A stretch of DNA of 64,000 bases from Gimesia alba (GTDB lineage Bacteria > Planctomycetota > Planctomycetia > Planctomycetales > Planctomycetaceae). How positions within the stretch are numbered: the stretch's first letter is position 1; each line of letters starts with the position of its first letter. The DNA is taken from NCBI RefSeq assembly GCF_007744675.1, contig NZ_CP036269.1:5869546-5933545 (forward strand), given 5' to 3'. The position numbers and the translations under genes are program-made. This document shows, in pieces, positions 27,559-37,020 of this stretch. The notes under the pieces were generated by a model. That model saw only the letters and a program-made list of their open reading frames with translations, had not been told where the DNA came from and ran no database searches.

Positions 27559-28371
27559 ATGCAGAAACGTTGTCTATTTACACTGAGTGCCCTCTGTCTT
27601 CTCTGCCTGTTTTCTCATCGCGTAGAGAGTGCCGAAAACACGGACACGCTTCGCATCTTATGCTACAACATCCACTACGGTCAGGGCACTGACGGCAAAT
27701 ATGATGTCGCCCGCCTGGCCAAAGTGATTGAGCGTACGAAACCAGATCTGGTCGCTCTGCAAGAAGTTGACGTCGGTGTCAAACGCTCCGGCCGTGTTCA
27801 CGAAGCACAGCGACTTTCTGAGTTGACCGGCATGGAAGTCCGCTTTGGCCCGACACAACACTATGAAGGGGGGCTGTTCGGCAATGCGGTTCTCACACGC
27901 TTGCCAATCCTGGATGTGATGATTCAACCGCTGCCTTATACCGAGAGTACACCCAAGCTGGTAACCTACCCACGCGGTGCGATTGTCGTCACCGTCCGTG
28001 GTCCTGGCAACAAGCCGCTGCGTTTTATCAGTACCCACTTTCAACACAACCTGCCTGAAGATCGTGTCGCGGAAGCCAAAGCCATCAACAAACATTTCGC
28101 CGTCGATGATGGCATTCCCACCATTCTCGCAGGCGACATGAACGCCAAGCCGGACGCCGAGCCGATTACAATCCTGCTCAAACAATGGACCAACGCCATC
28201 GATGACAACGCCACACCAACAGCGCCGTCTACCAAACCGAGATCCCGCATTGATTATATTTTCTACCGGCCCGCCACACGATTTGAAATGCTGGAATCGA
28301 AAGTCATCGCCGAACCACTGGCGTCCGATCATCGCCCCGTCTTTGCGATCCTGAAATTAATACAGCAGTAA
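27559..28371 (+). CDS. Secreted endonuclease/exonuclease/phosphatase family protein
   Basis: The protein has 270 aa with AGGAG before ATG and a signal peptide to ~residue 25. EEP-fold motifs in order: ILCYNIHYGQG, LVALQEVD (metal Glu), STHFQHN, AGDMNAKPD (catalytic Asp/Asn), RIDYIF and SDHRPVFAIL (catalytic Asp-His). All catalytic residues are present. Targets in this fold range from DNA to phospholipids and sphingomyelin; the exported location argues for an extracellular phosphodiester substrate. Confidence 0.9.
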   Translation: MQKRCLFTLSALCLLCLFSHRVESAENTDTLRILCYNIHYGQGTDGKYDVARLAKVIERTKPDLVALQEVDVGVKRSGRVHEAQRLSELTGMEVRFGPTQHYEGGLFGNAVLTRLPILDVMIQPLPYTESTPKLVTYPRGAIVVTVRGPGNKPLRFISTHFQHNLPEDRVAEAKAINKHFAVDDGIPTILAGDMNAKPDAEPITILLKQWTNAIDDNATPTAPSTKPRSRIDYIFYRPATRFEMLESKVIAEPLASDHRPVFAILKLIQQ

Positions 28372-28400
28372 ACGCAGCCTCTACGTTCGTCTCTGAATTG

Positions 28401-30908
28401 ATGTGCTTGAAGAATCGGGAACTAACTGTGATAAGAAGTTTGAACAGAATTACTATCGCCTGTTTTTTGCTTTGCTTCGGATCAGTCAGTCGGGGCACAG
28501 CCGAAGAATATCAGGCGACGCCCGTCAGTTCGATTCGCGTGCAGCCCGGCTTTCAGGTCGAACTGCTCCGTTCCGCTCAGAAAGGGGAAAGCTCGTGGAT
28601 CAGCATGACGTTCGACGATCAGGGACGGCTCATTCTGGGACTCGACGATGTTGGTCTCGGAAGACTCTCACTTAACGACGAAGCGAAAAAGATCCCCTTC
28701 GAAAAAATCGACAACACGCTCAAACACTGTCGCGGCGTACTGTATGCCCATCACAGTTTATATGTCAGCGAGACCAACGGCCAAGGCCTGCATCGCTTAA
28801 AAGATACCAACGGTGATGGCCAATTCGATCAACGACAGTTATTGAAAAAACTGGAGTATGGCAGCCGCTTCGGTCACGGCAGTAATCAGATCGTCCTTGG
28901 CCCCGACAACAACATCTACCTCGTGGTCGGCAATGATGTCGCATTCCCGGAAGGTGTATCCCCCAATTCTCCCTACCGCGATCCACACAACGATCACCTG
29001 CTGCCGAATCCGCACGACGCTGGCCAGGATGATCGCGTCGGTTATATTCTGAAAACGGACCCTGATGGGAAGACCTGGGAAATACTGGCGAGCGGCTTTC
29101 GCAATCAGGTCGACATGGCCTTCAATCCGGAAGGGGAAATGTTTACCTACGACGCCGACATGGAATGGGACATCGGACAACCCTGGTATCGTCCGACACG
29201 CGTGAATCATATTATTCCAAGCGGCGAATACGGCTGGCGGTGGGGCACTGGGAAATGGCCCGAGTATTATGCTGACAGCCTCCCCAGCACGCTCGATACC
29301 GGCCTGGGTTCACCCACCGGCATGGTCTTTGGAACCAACGGCAACTTCCCCGAACGCTTTAAAAAGGCGCTCTACATCGCCGACTGGCAAAACGGGCGAA
29401 TTCTGCTCGTTGATCTGATTCCCAACGGCGCCAGCTACAACTGCCAATACGAGGTCTTTCTGGAAGGGGGCCCGCTGAATGTGTGCGACATGCAGTTCGG
29501 CCCCGATGGCGCCCTCTATTTTATCACCGGGGGCCGGGGATCGCAGTCAGGCCTGTACCGTGTCACACCAACAGCACACCAAAACAAAAAATCGACAGCC
29601 CCTGAGATCGATGAGGAAACCAAAAACCTGGCTGAGGCCGCACGATTATTGCGTCGTCAGCTCGAACAGTATCAAACAAGTCCCGTCACGGACATCAACT
29701 TAATCTGGCCTCACTTGAATAGCCCCGATCGCTGGCTCCGTTTTGCAGCCCGCCGTGCGATTGAAAACCAGGATGTTTCTAGGTGGCGTGCACGCGCCCT
29801 CTCGGAAACAAACAGCACCGCCGCGATCGCCGGCTTGATTGCACTGTGTCACCAGGGAACCGCTGCAGACAAAGACGCAGTCCTCGCGGCTTTGAACCGC
29901 ATTGATCTGAATCAAGTAGATCAACAACAGCTGCTCGCCCTACTGCGGGCATACGAGCTTTGTTTTATTCGACTCGGTGCTCCCACGACAGCACAGGCCG
30001 ACCTCGTTAAACAACGACTACAGCCACTGTACCCCCACGCTACCAGCAGTGCCAATCACCTGCTCTGTGATCTGCTGGTTTATCTCAAAGAGGAAACAGT
30101 CATACCGCAAACTGTTGCTCTGTTGACCGACACCGACACATCCACACAAGAGGAACAAATTAGAGCCGCGCGCACTCTGACATTTGCCCGACAGGGTTGG
30201 AATAAGGACCTGCGGCAAAAATTCCTCGCCTGGCTGGCACACGCCCGCACATTCTCCGGTGGCAAACAGCTCACCGAACGCATGCGGGATATCCGTGTCG
30301 ACTTCTTAGATATGCTGACCGAACAACAACGTCAGCAGTTCAGCAAGGAAATCGCGGCACTCGATAAGCCTCTTGTCGAAGAAGAAACCGTTCCCGCCCG
30401 CCCCTTCGTGCAGGAGTGGAAACTCGACGATCTCGAACCGCATCTGGCATCAGTCACCACAAACCGTTCCTATAAACGTGCGCGACAGGCGTTGCTCGCC
30501 GCCAATTGCCTGAAGTGCCATCGCATCGGTTCCACGGGAGCCCAGATCGGCCCGGACCTGACGAACGTGGGCAAACGCTTCGACAGCCGCGCCATACTGG
30601 AATCGATCATCACACCCTCCAGGGTCATGGACGAAAAATATCTTTATACTGTTTACATCCTTGAGAGTGGAAAGGTTGTCACAGGACGCCCTGTCGGAGT
30701 GAACAAGACTACCATCACCGTCGAAACCGATCCGATCAAGCAGACAACCGTGCCTGTCCCACGGGACGAGATTGAAGAATCGATTCTGTCTAAAACTTCG
30801 CCGATGCCTGCCAGCCTGATCAACGTTCTCACTAAAGAAGAAATCTTGGATCTGCTGGCCTATCTCAAAGCGGGCGGCGATCCCCAGGCGGATGTGTTTC
30901 AGAAATAG
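28401..30908 (+). CDS. PVC-type membrane-bound dehydrogenase: propeller, HEAT region and c-type haem domain
   Basis: ATG 28401 gives 835 aa. A signal peptide is followed by an N-terminal NHL/sorbosone-dehydrogenase-like propeller (~35-390). It contains the GHGSNQIVLGPDNN, DLVG-type and QFGPDGALYFI blocks usual in planctomycetes. Residues ~400-660 are helical repeats. A C-terminal haem domain has NCLKCHRIG (CxxCH, ~700) and the planctomycete-specific IGPDLTNVG and ILESIITPS signatures. These large proteins are typical of PVC bacteria and are thought to oxidise sugars or alcohols in the periplasm. The exact substrate is unknown. Confidence 0.9.
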   Translation: MCLKNRELTVIRSLNRITIACFLLCFGSVSRGTAEEYQATPVSSIRVQPGFQVELLRSAQKGESSWISMTFDDQGRLILGLDDVGLGRLSLNDEAKKIPFEKIDNTLKHCRGVLYAHHSLYVSETNGQGLHRLKDTNGDGQFDQRQLLKKLEYGSRFGHGSNQIVLGPDNNIYLVVGNDVAFPEGVSPNSPYRDPHNDHLLPNPHDAGQDDRVGYILKTDPDGKTWEILASGFRNQVDMAFNPEGEMFTYDADMEWDIGQPWYRPTRVNHIIPSGEYGWRWGTGKWPEYYADSLPSTLDTGLGSPTGMVFGTNGNFPERFKKALYIADWQNGRILLVDLIPNGASYNCQYEVFLEGGPLNVCDMQFGPDGALYFITGGRGSQSGLYRVTPTAHQNKKSTAPEIDEETKNLAEAARLLRRQLEQYQTSPVTDINLIWPHLNSPDRWLRFAARRAIENQDVSRWRARALSETNSTAAIAGLIALCHQGTAADKDAVLAALNRIDLNQVDQQQLLALLRAYELCFIRLGAPTTAQADLVKQRLQPLYPHATSSANHLLCDLLVYLKEETVIPQTVALLTDTDTSTQEEQIRAARTLTFARQGWNKDLRQKFLAWLAHARTFSGGKQLTERMRDIRVDFLDMLTEQQRQQFSKEIAALDKPLVEEETVPARPFVQEWKLDDLEPHLASVTTNRSYKRARQALLAANCLKCHRIGSTGAQIGPDLTNVGKRFDSRAILESIITPSRVMDEKYLYTVYILESGKVVTGRPVGVNKTTITVETDPIKQTTVPVPRDEIEESILSKTSPMPASLINVLTKEEILDLLAYLKAGGDPQADVFQK

Positions 30909-30937
30909 AAATCATCGGAATCGGAAAGAACAGTCAT

Positions 30938-31825
30938 ATGTCAGTACAGAACTGCACGAAACATCTGGGACTTGTACTGTTATTAGTCTGTCAGTCCATC
31001 GACTTATCCGCTGCAGAGCCGAACAACCTCAACACCCTCCCCTCCGATTTAACCGTCCCCGCAGTCACACATGACAAACCCCAGGCCGGCAAACGGGTCT
31101 GGCAAACGAACCCCGGATTTGAACAAACCAAAATCGCACACGCGCTGTATCTCCCCTCGGACTGGAAACCGGACAAAACATATCCCGTGATCATGGAATA
31201 TCCGGGGAACGGCGGTTTCAAGAATGCCCTCGGCGATCGTAGCCAGGGTCGCGTCCAGGATTGCAAACTAGGCTATGGATTATCAGGCGGGAAAGGCATG
31301 ATCTGGGTCAGCCTACCCTTCGTCGATTCTAAAGCTGGCAAGCACGCTCTCAAATGGTGGGGCGATCCCGATGCGACCGCCGACTACTGCAAACAGACCG
31401 TCACCCGCATCTGTCGCGAATATGGCGGCGACCCTGATAATGTGATCCTCACTGGCTTTTCACGCGGCGCCATCGCCTGCAATTATATTGGCCTGCGTGA
31501 TGATGAAATCGCGGCCCTCTGGAAAGCCATGCTGCCACACAGTCATTACGACGGCGTCCGGAAATGGAATTACGCCGACAGCGACTCCACGTCCGCCCGC
31601 AAACGACTCGCGCGACTGGGAACACGCCCGCAATTCATTAGCCACGAACGGAGCACCCAGGCAACGGAAGATTTTTTGAAAGCGTCGCAATCTCCAGGCC
31701 AATTCACATTCATGGCACTCCCCTACCCCAATCATTCCGATGAATGGGTTTTGAAAGACATCCCTGAACGCACCCAGGTAAGAGAGTGGCTTAAAACTAT
31801 CGTAACTAATAATTCATCAGAGTAA
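30938..31825 (+). CDS. Secreted α/β-hydrolase (putative esterase)
   Basis: The protein has 295 aa. A signal peptide (LVLLLVCQSIDLSAAEP) comes first. The nucleophile elbow is G-F-S-R-G in VILTGFSRGAIACNYIG, preceded by the oxyanion strand PVIMEYPGNGG. The catalytic His is likely in YPNHSDEWV. The family covers esterase D/feruloyl-esterase-like proteins. It follows the PVC dehydrogenase after 29 bp and precedes a glycosidase-like gene after 25 bp, so the three may form a polysaccharide-utilisation operon. Confidence 0.8.
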   Translation: MSVQNCTKHLGLVLLLVCQSIDLSAAEPNNLNTLPSDLTVPAVTHDKPQAGKRVWQTNPGFEQTKIAHALYLPSDWKPDKTYPVIMEYPGNGGFKNALGDRSQGRVQDCKLGYGLSGGKGMIWVSLPFVDSKAGKHALKWWGDPDATADYCKQTVTRICREYGGDPDNVILTGFSRGAIACNYIGLRDDEIAALWKAMLPHSHYDGVRKWNYADSDSTSARKRLARLGTRPQFISHERSTQATEDFLKASQSPGQFTFMALPYPNHSDEWVLKDIPERTQVREWLKTIVTNNSSE

Positions 31826-31850
31826 CTTTTTCCTGACTTGAGAATTTCCC

Positions 31851-32966
31851 ATGACCAGAAATTTAAAGTGGATACTACTTTCCTATACCTGCCTGTTCCT
31901 GGCTCAAGATGCCCCTTTGCAGTCGGCTGAGCCAAACCCTCGACCCCACATCAAAATTCGCGGCATCTATGGCGGCACGCCGACACAACTGCTGGAGCAG
32001 AATAAAAGACTACCGGAACTGGGTGTGAATGCCATCTTCATGGGATCAGGGAGCTTGACTGACAAACGCATCGCCGAGTTGAAACAGCAGGGTGCAAAAG
32101 TCTTTGCGGAATTTAATACGATGCACGTTGCCAATTATCTCAAAGACCATCCGGATGCATCTCCCATCGGAGTCGACGGAAAGATCTGTCCCGCGCCGCA
32201 GGGATGGCAAGGAATCTGCCCGACGCACCCCGGTTATCGCAAATATCGGATGGACGAATTTCGCAAAGTGCTCAAGGAATATGAAATCGACGGCATCTGG
32301 CTCGATTATCATCACAGCCACGCCAGTTGGGAACGCGCAGTTCCCGACATGCCGGATACCTGTTTTTGCGATCGCTGTCTGAAACAGTTTCAGCGGGATA
32401 CGAAAATTGAATTACCTGATGCCCCCACTACCGAACTCTCTTCGCTTCTATTGGGAAAAGAGAAAGCGGCCTGGGTGCAGTGGCGTTGTGATGTGTTTAC
32501 CGACTGGGTCCGCGAGTTTCGTTCGATCATCGATGAAACACGCCCCAAGGCGCTGTTGGGAACATTTCATTGTCCCTGGACCGATACCGAGTTCAACGGC
32601 GCCCTCAAAAACAAACTCGCCATCGACTTGAAAGCGCAAGCAAAGTATGTCGATGTCTTCAGCATTATGCCCTATCACGCGCGATTTAATCATCCCAAGG
32701 ACCCGGCCTGGATTTCTCGTCAGACCACCTGGCTGGGCAACTATCTGGACATTAAAGGCGAACCGGGAGAACGGCTCAAAATCTGGCCAATCGTCCAACT
32801 CTCAGACTGGGGCGAAGCAGTCTCTGTCGAACAGGTGAAACCAGTGCTCGATCATGGCACGCGTCTACCCGCGACCGGGGTGATGGTCTTCCGCTGGGGC
32901 TCATTGCATCCCCAAACCGACAAAGTGGATGCGATGATCGAATACTATCTCGCGATCAAACCGTAG
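31851..32966 (+). CDS. Secreted glycoside-hydrolase-like TIM-barrel protein
   Basis: The protein has 371 aa with a signal peptide (ILLSYTCLFLAQDAPLQSA). It shows barrel strands such as KIRGIYGG, LGVNAIFMGS, AKVFAEFNT and YEIDGIWLDYHH. The last (D-G-I-W-L-D) is shared by GH10-like/DUF4015-type putative glycosidases. A CFCDRC cysteine cluster at ~165 and WPIVQLSD near the end are further marks. Substrate and catalytic acids are unassigned. Probably co-transcribed with the upstream esterase. Confidence 0.7.
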   Translation: MTRNLKWILLSYTCLFLAQDAPLQSAEPNPRPHIKIRGIYGGTPTQLLEQNKRLPELGVNAIFMGSGSLTDKRIAELKQQGAKVFAEFNTMHVANYLKDHPDASPIGVDGKICPAPQGWQGICPTHPGYRKYRMDEFRKVLKEYEIDGIWLDYHHSHASWERAVPDMPDTCFCDRCLKQFQRDTKIELPDAPTTELSSLLLGKEKAAWVQWRCDVFTDWVREFRSIIDETRPKALLGTFHCPWTDTEFNGALKNKLAIDLKAQAKYVDVFSIMPYHARFNHPKDPAWISRQTTWLGNYLDIKGEPGERLKIWPIVQLSDWGEAVSVEQVKPVLDHGTRLPATGVMVFRWGSLHPQTDKVDAMIEYYLAIKP

Positions 32967-33057
32967 TCGGTTCGTTTGCAGTTTGTTGACAATCCGACTT
33001 GCGCGATCTATAACCGATGCGGACACACATCAAACTGCAGAAGGACGGATCGCGACC

Positions 33058-33849
33058 ATGTTGACGGTACTCTCTCCCGCCAAATCTCTGAATCTGGAAC
33101 CGCAAACGCAAACATCGAAATTCTCGATGCCCGAATTTCTGAATGAAGCAGAAACGCTCGTCAAAAAACTGAAGCGGATGTCCAAAAAATCATTGAGAGA
33201 ATTAATGGGCATCAGTGATGATCTGGCCGAACTGAATCACAGCCGCTTCAATGAGTGGTCACGGCCCTTTTCCAAAGATAATGCCAAACAGGCAATCCTC
33301 ACATTCAACGGCGACGTTTACCAGGGACTCGACGCCAAACGCTTCAAAGCCCGCGACTTGTCCTTCGCGCAAGATCACTTGCGAATTCTCTCAGGTCTTT
33401 ACGGCGTATTGCGTCCACTGGATCTGATGCAGGCGTATCGGCTGGAAATGGGGACCAGTCTCGTTACACGCAGCGGGAAATCGCTGTATGACTTCTGGGG
33501 CGACAAAATCACGGAGTCACTCAATCGTGATCTGGCAAAGCAGAAACAGAAAGCGTTCGTCAATCTTGCCTCGAATGAATACTTTAAAGGGATCAGACCC
33601 CGATTACTGGACGGTCCGGTGATCACGCCAGTCTTTAAGGAAATCAAAGACGGCAAATCACGCACGATTGCCTTGTTCGCCAAGCAGGCCCGTGGACGCA
33701 TGGCGGCCTGGATGATTCAGAATCGCGTTGATAAACCAGAACAACTGACCAACTTCAATCTGGATGATTATGAATATCAGGCCGATGAATCGACGGCCGA
33801 AAAATTAACATTTTCCCGACCTCAACCACCGCCGGTCGGAAAAAAATAA
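33058..33849 (+). CDS. yaaA: YaaA family protein (UPF0246), peroxide-stress associated
   Basis: ATG 33058 begins MLTVLSPAKSLNLE, the family's invariant N-terminus; the product is 263 aa, the usual length. Further hallmarks are FNGDVYQGLDA, LRILSGLYGVLRPLD, YRLEMGT and NLASNEYFK. YaaA limits intracellular iron during hydrogen peroxide stress in Escherichia coli and has a DNA-binding fold related to helix-hairpin-helix proteins. All main motifs are present here. Confidence 0.95.
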   Translation: MLTVLSPAKSLNLEPQTQTSKFSMPEFLNEAETLVKKLKRMSKKSLRELMGISDDLAELNHSRFNEWSRPFSKDNAKQAILTFNGDVYQGLDAKRFKARDLSFAQDHLRILSGLYGVLRPLDLMQAYRLEMGTSLVTRSGKSLYDFWGDKITESLNRDLAKQKQKAFVNLASNEYFKGIRPRLLDGPVITPVFKEIKDGKSRTIALFAKQARGRMAAWMIQNRVDKPEQLTNFNLDDYEYQADESTAEKLTFSRPQPPPVGKK

Positions 33850-33876
33850 CATCCCCCAATGAGAGAAACAAAGCCC

Positions 33877-34884
33877 ATGACGGAAACCGCACCGCATCAG
33901 CAACTCGACCAGATGATTACCGGCTACTGGTCATCGCAGGCCATTTACGCCGCCGCCAGTCTGGGAATTGCCGACCTGCTGGCTGAAGGACCACAAACGG
34001 CAGAGCAGCTGGCGACTGCAACGGAAACTAACGCTGGCGCACTATATCGTCTGTTACGGGCGCTGGCGAGTGTGGACATCTTTATCGAAAATGAACAAAA
34101 AGAATTTGCACTCACTCCTCTTGCCGAATACTTGCGGAGTGACGTTCCGGGTTCCAAACGGGCGCTGGCGATGATGACGGGCGACGAACATTTTCAGGCA
34201 TGGGGCGAGATACTCTATAGCATTCGAACCGGCAAAACGTCATTCGATAAAGTGTTCGAGAAGCCGTTCTTCGAATACCTGCCGGAGCATCCTGACAAGG
34301 CCCAGATTTTTGATAAAGCGATGACCGGCATTCACGGCAGAGAAACCGACGTCATTCTGCAATCGTATGATTTTTCAGAAATGAAAACGCTGCTGGACAT
34401 CGGCGGTGGAAACGGCTCGAATATCACCAGCATTCTTCACAAGTATCCTGAAATGAAAGGTACTCTGTTTGACCTGCCGCATGTCGTTGAACGAGCTCAA
34501 CCGCATATCGAACAGTCAGGCCTGGGTGACCGCTGTGGCTTGATCGGAGGTAGTTTTTTTGAATCTGTTCCCCAGGGAGCGGACGTGTATTTCATGCGTC
34601 ACATTATTCATGACTGGGACGATGAAAAATCACTCACCATTCTCCGAAACTGCCGCGCCGCGATGCCCGAAAACAGCAAGCTACTGATCGTCGAGAGCGT
34701 AATTCCCGCAGGGAACGACCCGTTCGCCGGCAAATTTCTCGACCTGGTCATGCTGTTGATTCCCGGCGGCAAGGAACGCACCGCCGAAGAGTACCAGTCT
34801 CTCTTAGAACAGGCGGGCTTCAAATTGACACGCATTATTCCCACAGAGTCTGAACTCAGTATCATTGAAGGCGTCAAGCAATAG
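33877..34884 (+). CDS. O-methyltransferase (Methyltransf_2 type), copy 1
   Basis: I chose ATG 33877 over 33859 because GAGAG is upstream and it matches the start of copy 2. The protein has 335 aa. An N-terminal dimerisation/winged-helix part (YWSSQAIYAAASLGIADLL, GALYRLLRALASV) precedes the SAM domain with LLDIGGGNGSNI, and RHIIHDWDDEKSLTIL holds the catalytic His. This architecture is that of small-molecule O-methyltransferases such as hydroxyneurosporene or polyketide methyltransferases. The substrate is unknown. Copy 2 follows after 31 bp. Confidence 0.9.
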   Translation: MTETAPHQQLDQMITGYWSSQAIYAAASLGIADLLAEGPQTAEQLATATETNAGALYRLLRALASVDIFIENEQKEFALTPLAEYLRSDVPGSKRALAMMTGDEHFQAWGEILYSIRTGKTSFDKVFEKPFFEYLPEHPDKAQIFDKAMTGIHGRETDVILQSYDFSEMKTLLDIGGGNGSNITSILHKYPEMKGTLFDLPHVVERAQPHIEQSGLGDRCGLIGGSFFESVPQGADVYFMRHIIHDWDDEKSLTILRNCRAAMPENSKLLIVESVIPAGNDPFAGKFLDLVMLLIPGGKERTAEEYQSLLEQAGFKLTRIIPTESELSIIEGVKQ

Positions 34885-34915
34885 CCACGCTGAAACGATC
34901 TCGGGAGGAAATGAC

Positions 34916-35923
34916 ATGACGGATCAGGCAAACTACCAGCAACTCGAACAGATGATTACCGGCTACTGGAAATCACAGAGTATTTATGCCGCCGCGAAAC
35001 TGGAAATTGCCGACCTGTTAATCCCCGGTCCCCAGACGCCAGAACAACTCGCTGCCGCCACACAAACCGATGCCGAGTCTCTCTATCGTCTGTTACGGGC
35101 TCTGGCCAGTGTCGGTATCTTTGAAGAAAATGAAGCGGGAGAGTTTTCCCTAACGCCACTGGCAGAACCACTGCGCAGCGATCACTCCCATTCAAAACAG
35201 GCCTTAGCCATCATGAATGGCGAAGACCAGTTTCGTCCCTGGTGTGAAATCATTTACAGCCTCCAGACCGGTAAGCCTGCCTACGACAGTATCTGGGGAA
35301 AATCGATTTTTGAATTTCTTTCCGAGCATCCGGACAAGGCCCGCATCTTTGACAAAGCCATGATCGGCATTCATGGTCGAGGAACGGATGCGATCTCCGA
35401 TGCGTATGATTTTTCCAAAATCAAAGTACTGGCGGATGTCGGCGGAGGCAATGGTTCGAACCTGATCAGCATTCTCCAGGCTAATCCTGGATTGCGGGGA
35501 ATTCTGTATGATCTACCTGATGTTGTTGAACGGGCACGATCGCTGTTTGAACAGGCCGGAGTCGCAGATCGCTGTGACCTCATTGGCGGCGATTTTTTTG
35601 AATCGATTCCCCCGGGAGCAGACGCCTATCTCATGCGTCATATCATCCATGACTGGAACGACGATAAATCACTCACCATTCTTAAAAACTGTCATACCGC
35701 CCTGCCTGAGAACGGAAAACTGCTGATAATCGAAAGTGTCATTGATCCGGGCAACGACCCCTTCATGGGAAAATTCGTAGATCTGGTCATGTTGCTGGTC
35801 ACCGGTGGCAAAGAACGAAAAGCGGAACAATTCCGAACTCTGTATCAGCGGGCTGGCTTTGAACTGACAGGCATTTTCCCCACTGAAACCGAACTCAGTA
35901 TTATCGAAGGTGTCAAACGCTGA
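34916..35923 (+). CDS. O-methyltransferase (Methyltransf_2 type), copy 2
   Basis: GGGAGGAA precedes ATG 34916; the product is 335 aa, the same length as copy 1. Domain order and motifs are the same (SLYRLLRALASV, VLADVGGGNGSNL, RHIIHDWNDDKSLTIL). By eye about two thirds to three quarters of residues are identical to copy 1, so this is a tandem duplication. Key SAM and catalytic residues are kept in both, so neither looks like a pseudogene; substrate divergence is likely. Confidence 0.9.
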   Translation: MTDQANYQQLEQMITGYWKSQSIYAAAKLEIADLLIPGPQTPEQLAAATQTDAESLYRLLRALASVGIFEENEAGEFSLTPLAEPLRSDHSHSKQALAIMNGEDQFRPWCEIIYSLQTGKPAYDSIWGKSIFEFLSEHPDKARIFDKAMIGIHGRGTDAISDAYDFSKIKVLADVGGGNGSNLISILQANPGLRGILYDLPDVVERARSLFEQAGVADRCDLIGGDFFESIPPGADAYLMRHIIHDWNDDKSLTILKNCHTALPENGKLLIIESVIDPGNDPFMGKFVDLVMLLVTGGKERKAEQFRTLYQRAGFELTGIFPTETELSIIEGVKR

Positions 35924-35944
35924 TTCTATCATGTTCCTGTTTCG

Positions 35945-36919
35945 TCAGGGAAAGCGAATCGAGCAACCTGCGCCGACAAAATAATCAATGGCGGCTTCGT
36001 TCAGACCCACGCCGGCACTAATATCGAGCTGCAGATTATTGTTAATCAGATAGGTGAAACCGCCGTCCATATAATGTTCGGTCTGTTCGGTATTCGAACC
36101 GCAGGGAATCAGTGCGAACCATTCGGTAAAGGCACTCATCTGCTTTGTTAATGTATAATTCACGTTCCATGACTGTGCCAGTTCCAGATAGGAACGGTGA
36201 TTGTCATCAAAACTACGATTGCCCTGCGTGGAGCCGGAAAATGAAATAAAATCATTCACATCCCAAGCATAAATCCAGTCGACTCCCGGCTCGATTTGAT
36301 TCGAAGTAAATGCGGTACTGCCGGTCGGCACACTCATCTGCACAATCAACGCCGATTCCGGCAAGAGCCCCGACTGGGGTGTCAATGCAAACTGGAATGC
36401 GACAGACAAATCTTCGCTGCCTGCCGTAGTATTCTGAAACGGTCCCGCCACCGTCGTTTGCTGCAACGGAGAAAAACCCAGACGAAATTCCAGCCACTCC
36501 GCCAATATGCCGCGCCGATACAGGAATTCGCCAAACGACTGATAACTGACCTGTTGCCCTGCCGGGCTGTCATCGGCAAAGGTATATCCGAATTCAAGCT
36601 GTGTGACACCTTTGCCCACGGTGACCGAAGTCGAGGTAAAATTCGGACGATCCGTCTGCAGAGGCTGATCGAGTTGAGGTCCCCCCGAACAGCCAGTTCC
36701 CTCACTCCACTGAAACAGGGTCCCGCATTCAGGAGAATAGAAGAGCCCTTTGCGAATGCAGATTTGACACTCCCCGTCTCCGGCCTCTTCCCGTGTTTTC
36801 CCCAACAGACTCTGCTCAAACAAAACCGGTTCACTGTCTGCAACCAATGAATCGGGGCGGCTTATAATCGAGCATAATATCAACAGGCAGAGCAAGTGGT
36901 GATTCCGATGTCTTATCAT
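35945..36919 (-). CDS. Putative outer-membrane β-barrel protein (phenol MetA-like transporter)
   Basis: ATG 36919 gives a signal peptide (LLCLLILCSIISRPDSLVA) and 324 aa. From ~85 the sequence alternates in β-hairpin fashion: LQTDRPNFTSTSVTVGKGVTQ, YTFADDSP, EWLEFRLGFSPLQQ. The opening 'DRP.F..' and the C-terminal barrel pattern resemble the MetA-pathway (Phenol_MetA_deg) family. It ends YFVGAGCSIRFP with a terminal aromatic-type strand. A cysteine-rich patch (ECQICIRKG, CGTLF, GTGCSGG) is unusual. It is the last gene of the secretion-like operon. Confidence 0.7.
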   Translation of the reverse strand: MIRHRNHHLLCLLILCSIISRPDSLVADSEPVLFEQSLLGKTREEAGDGECQICIRKGLFYSPECGTLFQWSEGTGCSGGPQLDQPLQTDRPNFTSTSVTVGKGVTQLEFGYTFADDSPAGQQVSYQSFGEFLYRRGILAEWLEFRLGFSPLQQTTVAGPFQNTTAGSEDLSVAFQFALTPQSGLLPESALIVQMSVPTGSTAFTSNQIEPGVDWIYAWDVNDFISFSGSTQGNRSFDDNHRSYLELAQSWNVNYTLTKQMSAFTEWFALIPCGSNTEQTEHYMDGGFTYLINNNLQLDISAGVGLNEAAIDYFVGAGCSIRFP

Positions 36920-37020
36920 CGTGGTGGCTCTCTGTTGAGTCTTTTTTCGAATCGTTAATGACCTGAGTGATCTCTTCCTTATCTCAAGCAACGAATCTCC
37001 GCAGAACAAAACAGAGACTG

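Noticed and set aside
27658-28332. 224-aa open frame antisense to the endonuclease/exonuclease/phosphatase gene
   Set aside because: It mirrors a well-supported gene with complete catalytic motifs and has no family features of its own.
36296-36850. 184-aa open frame antisense to the outer-membrane protein gene
   Set aside because: Arg/Gln-rich shadow composition; the opposite strand encodes a signal peptide and barrel pattern.
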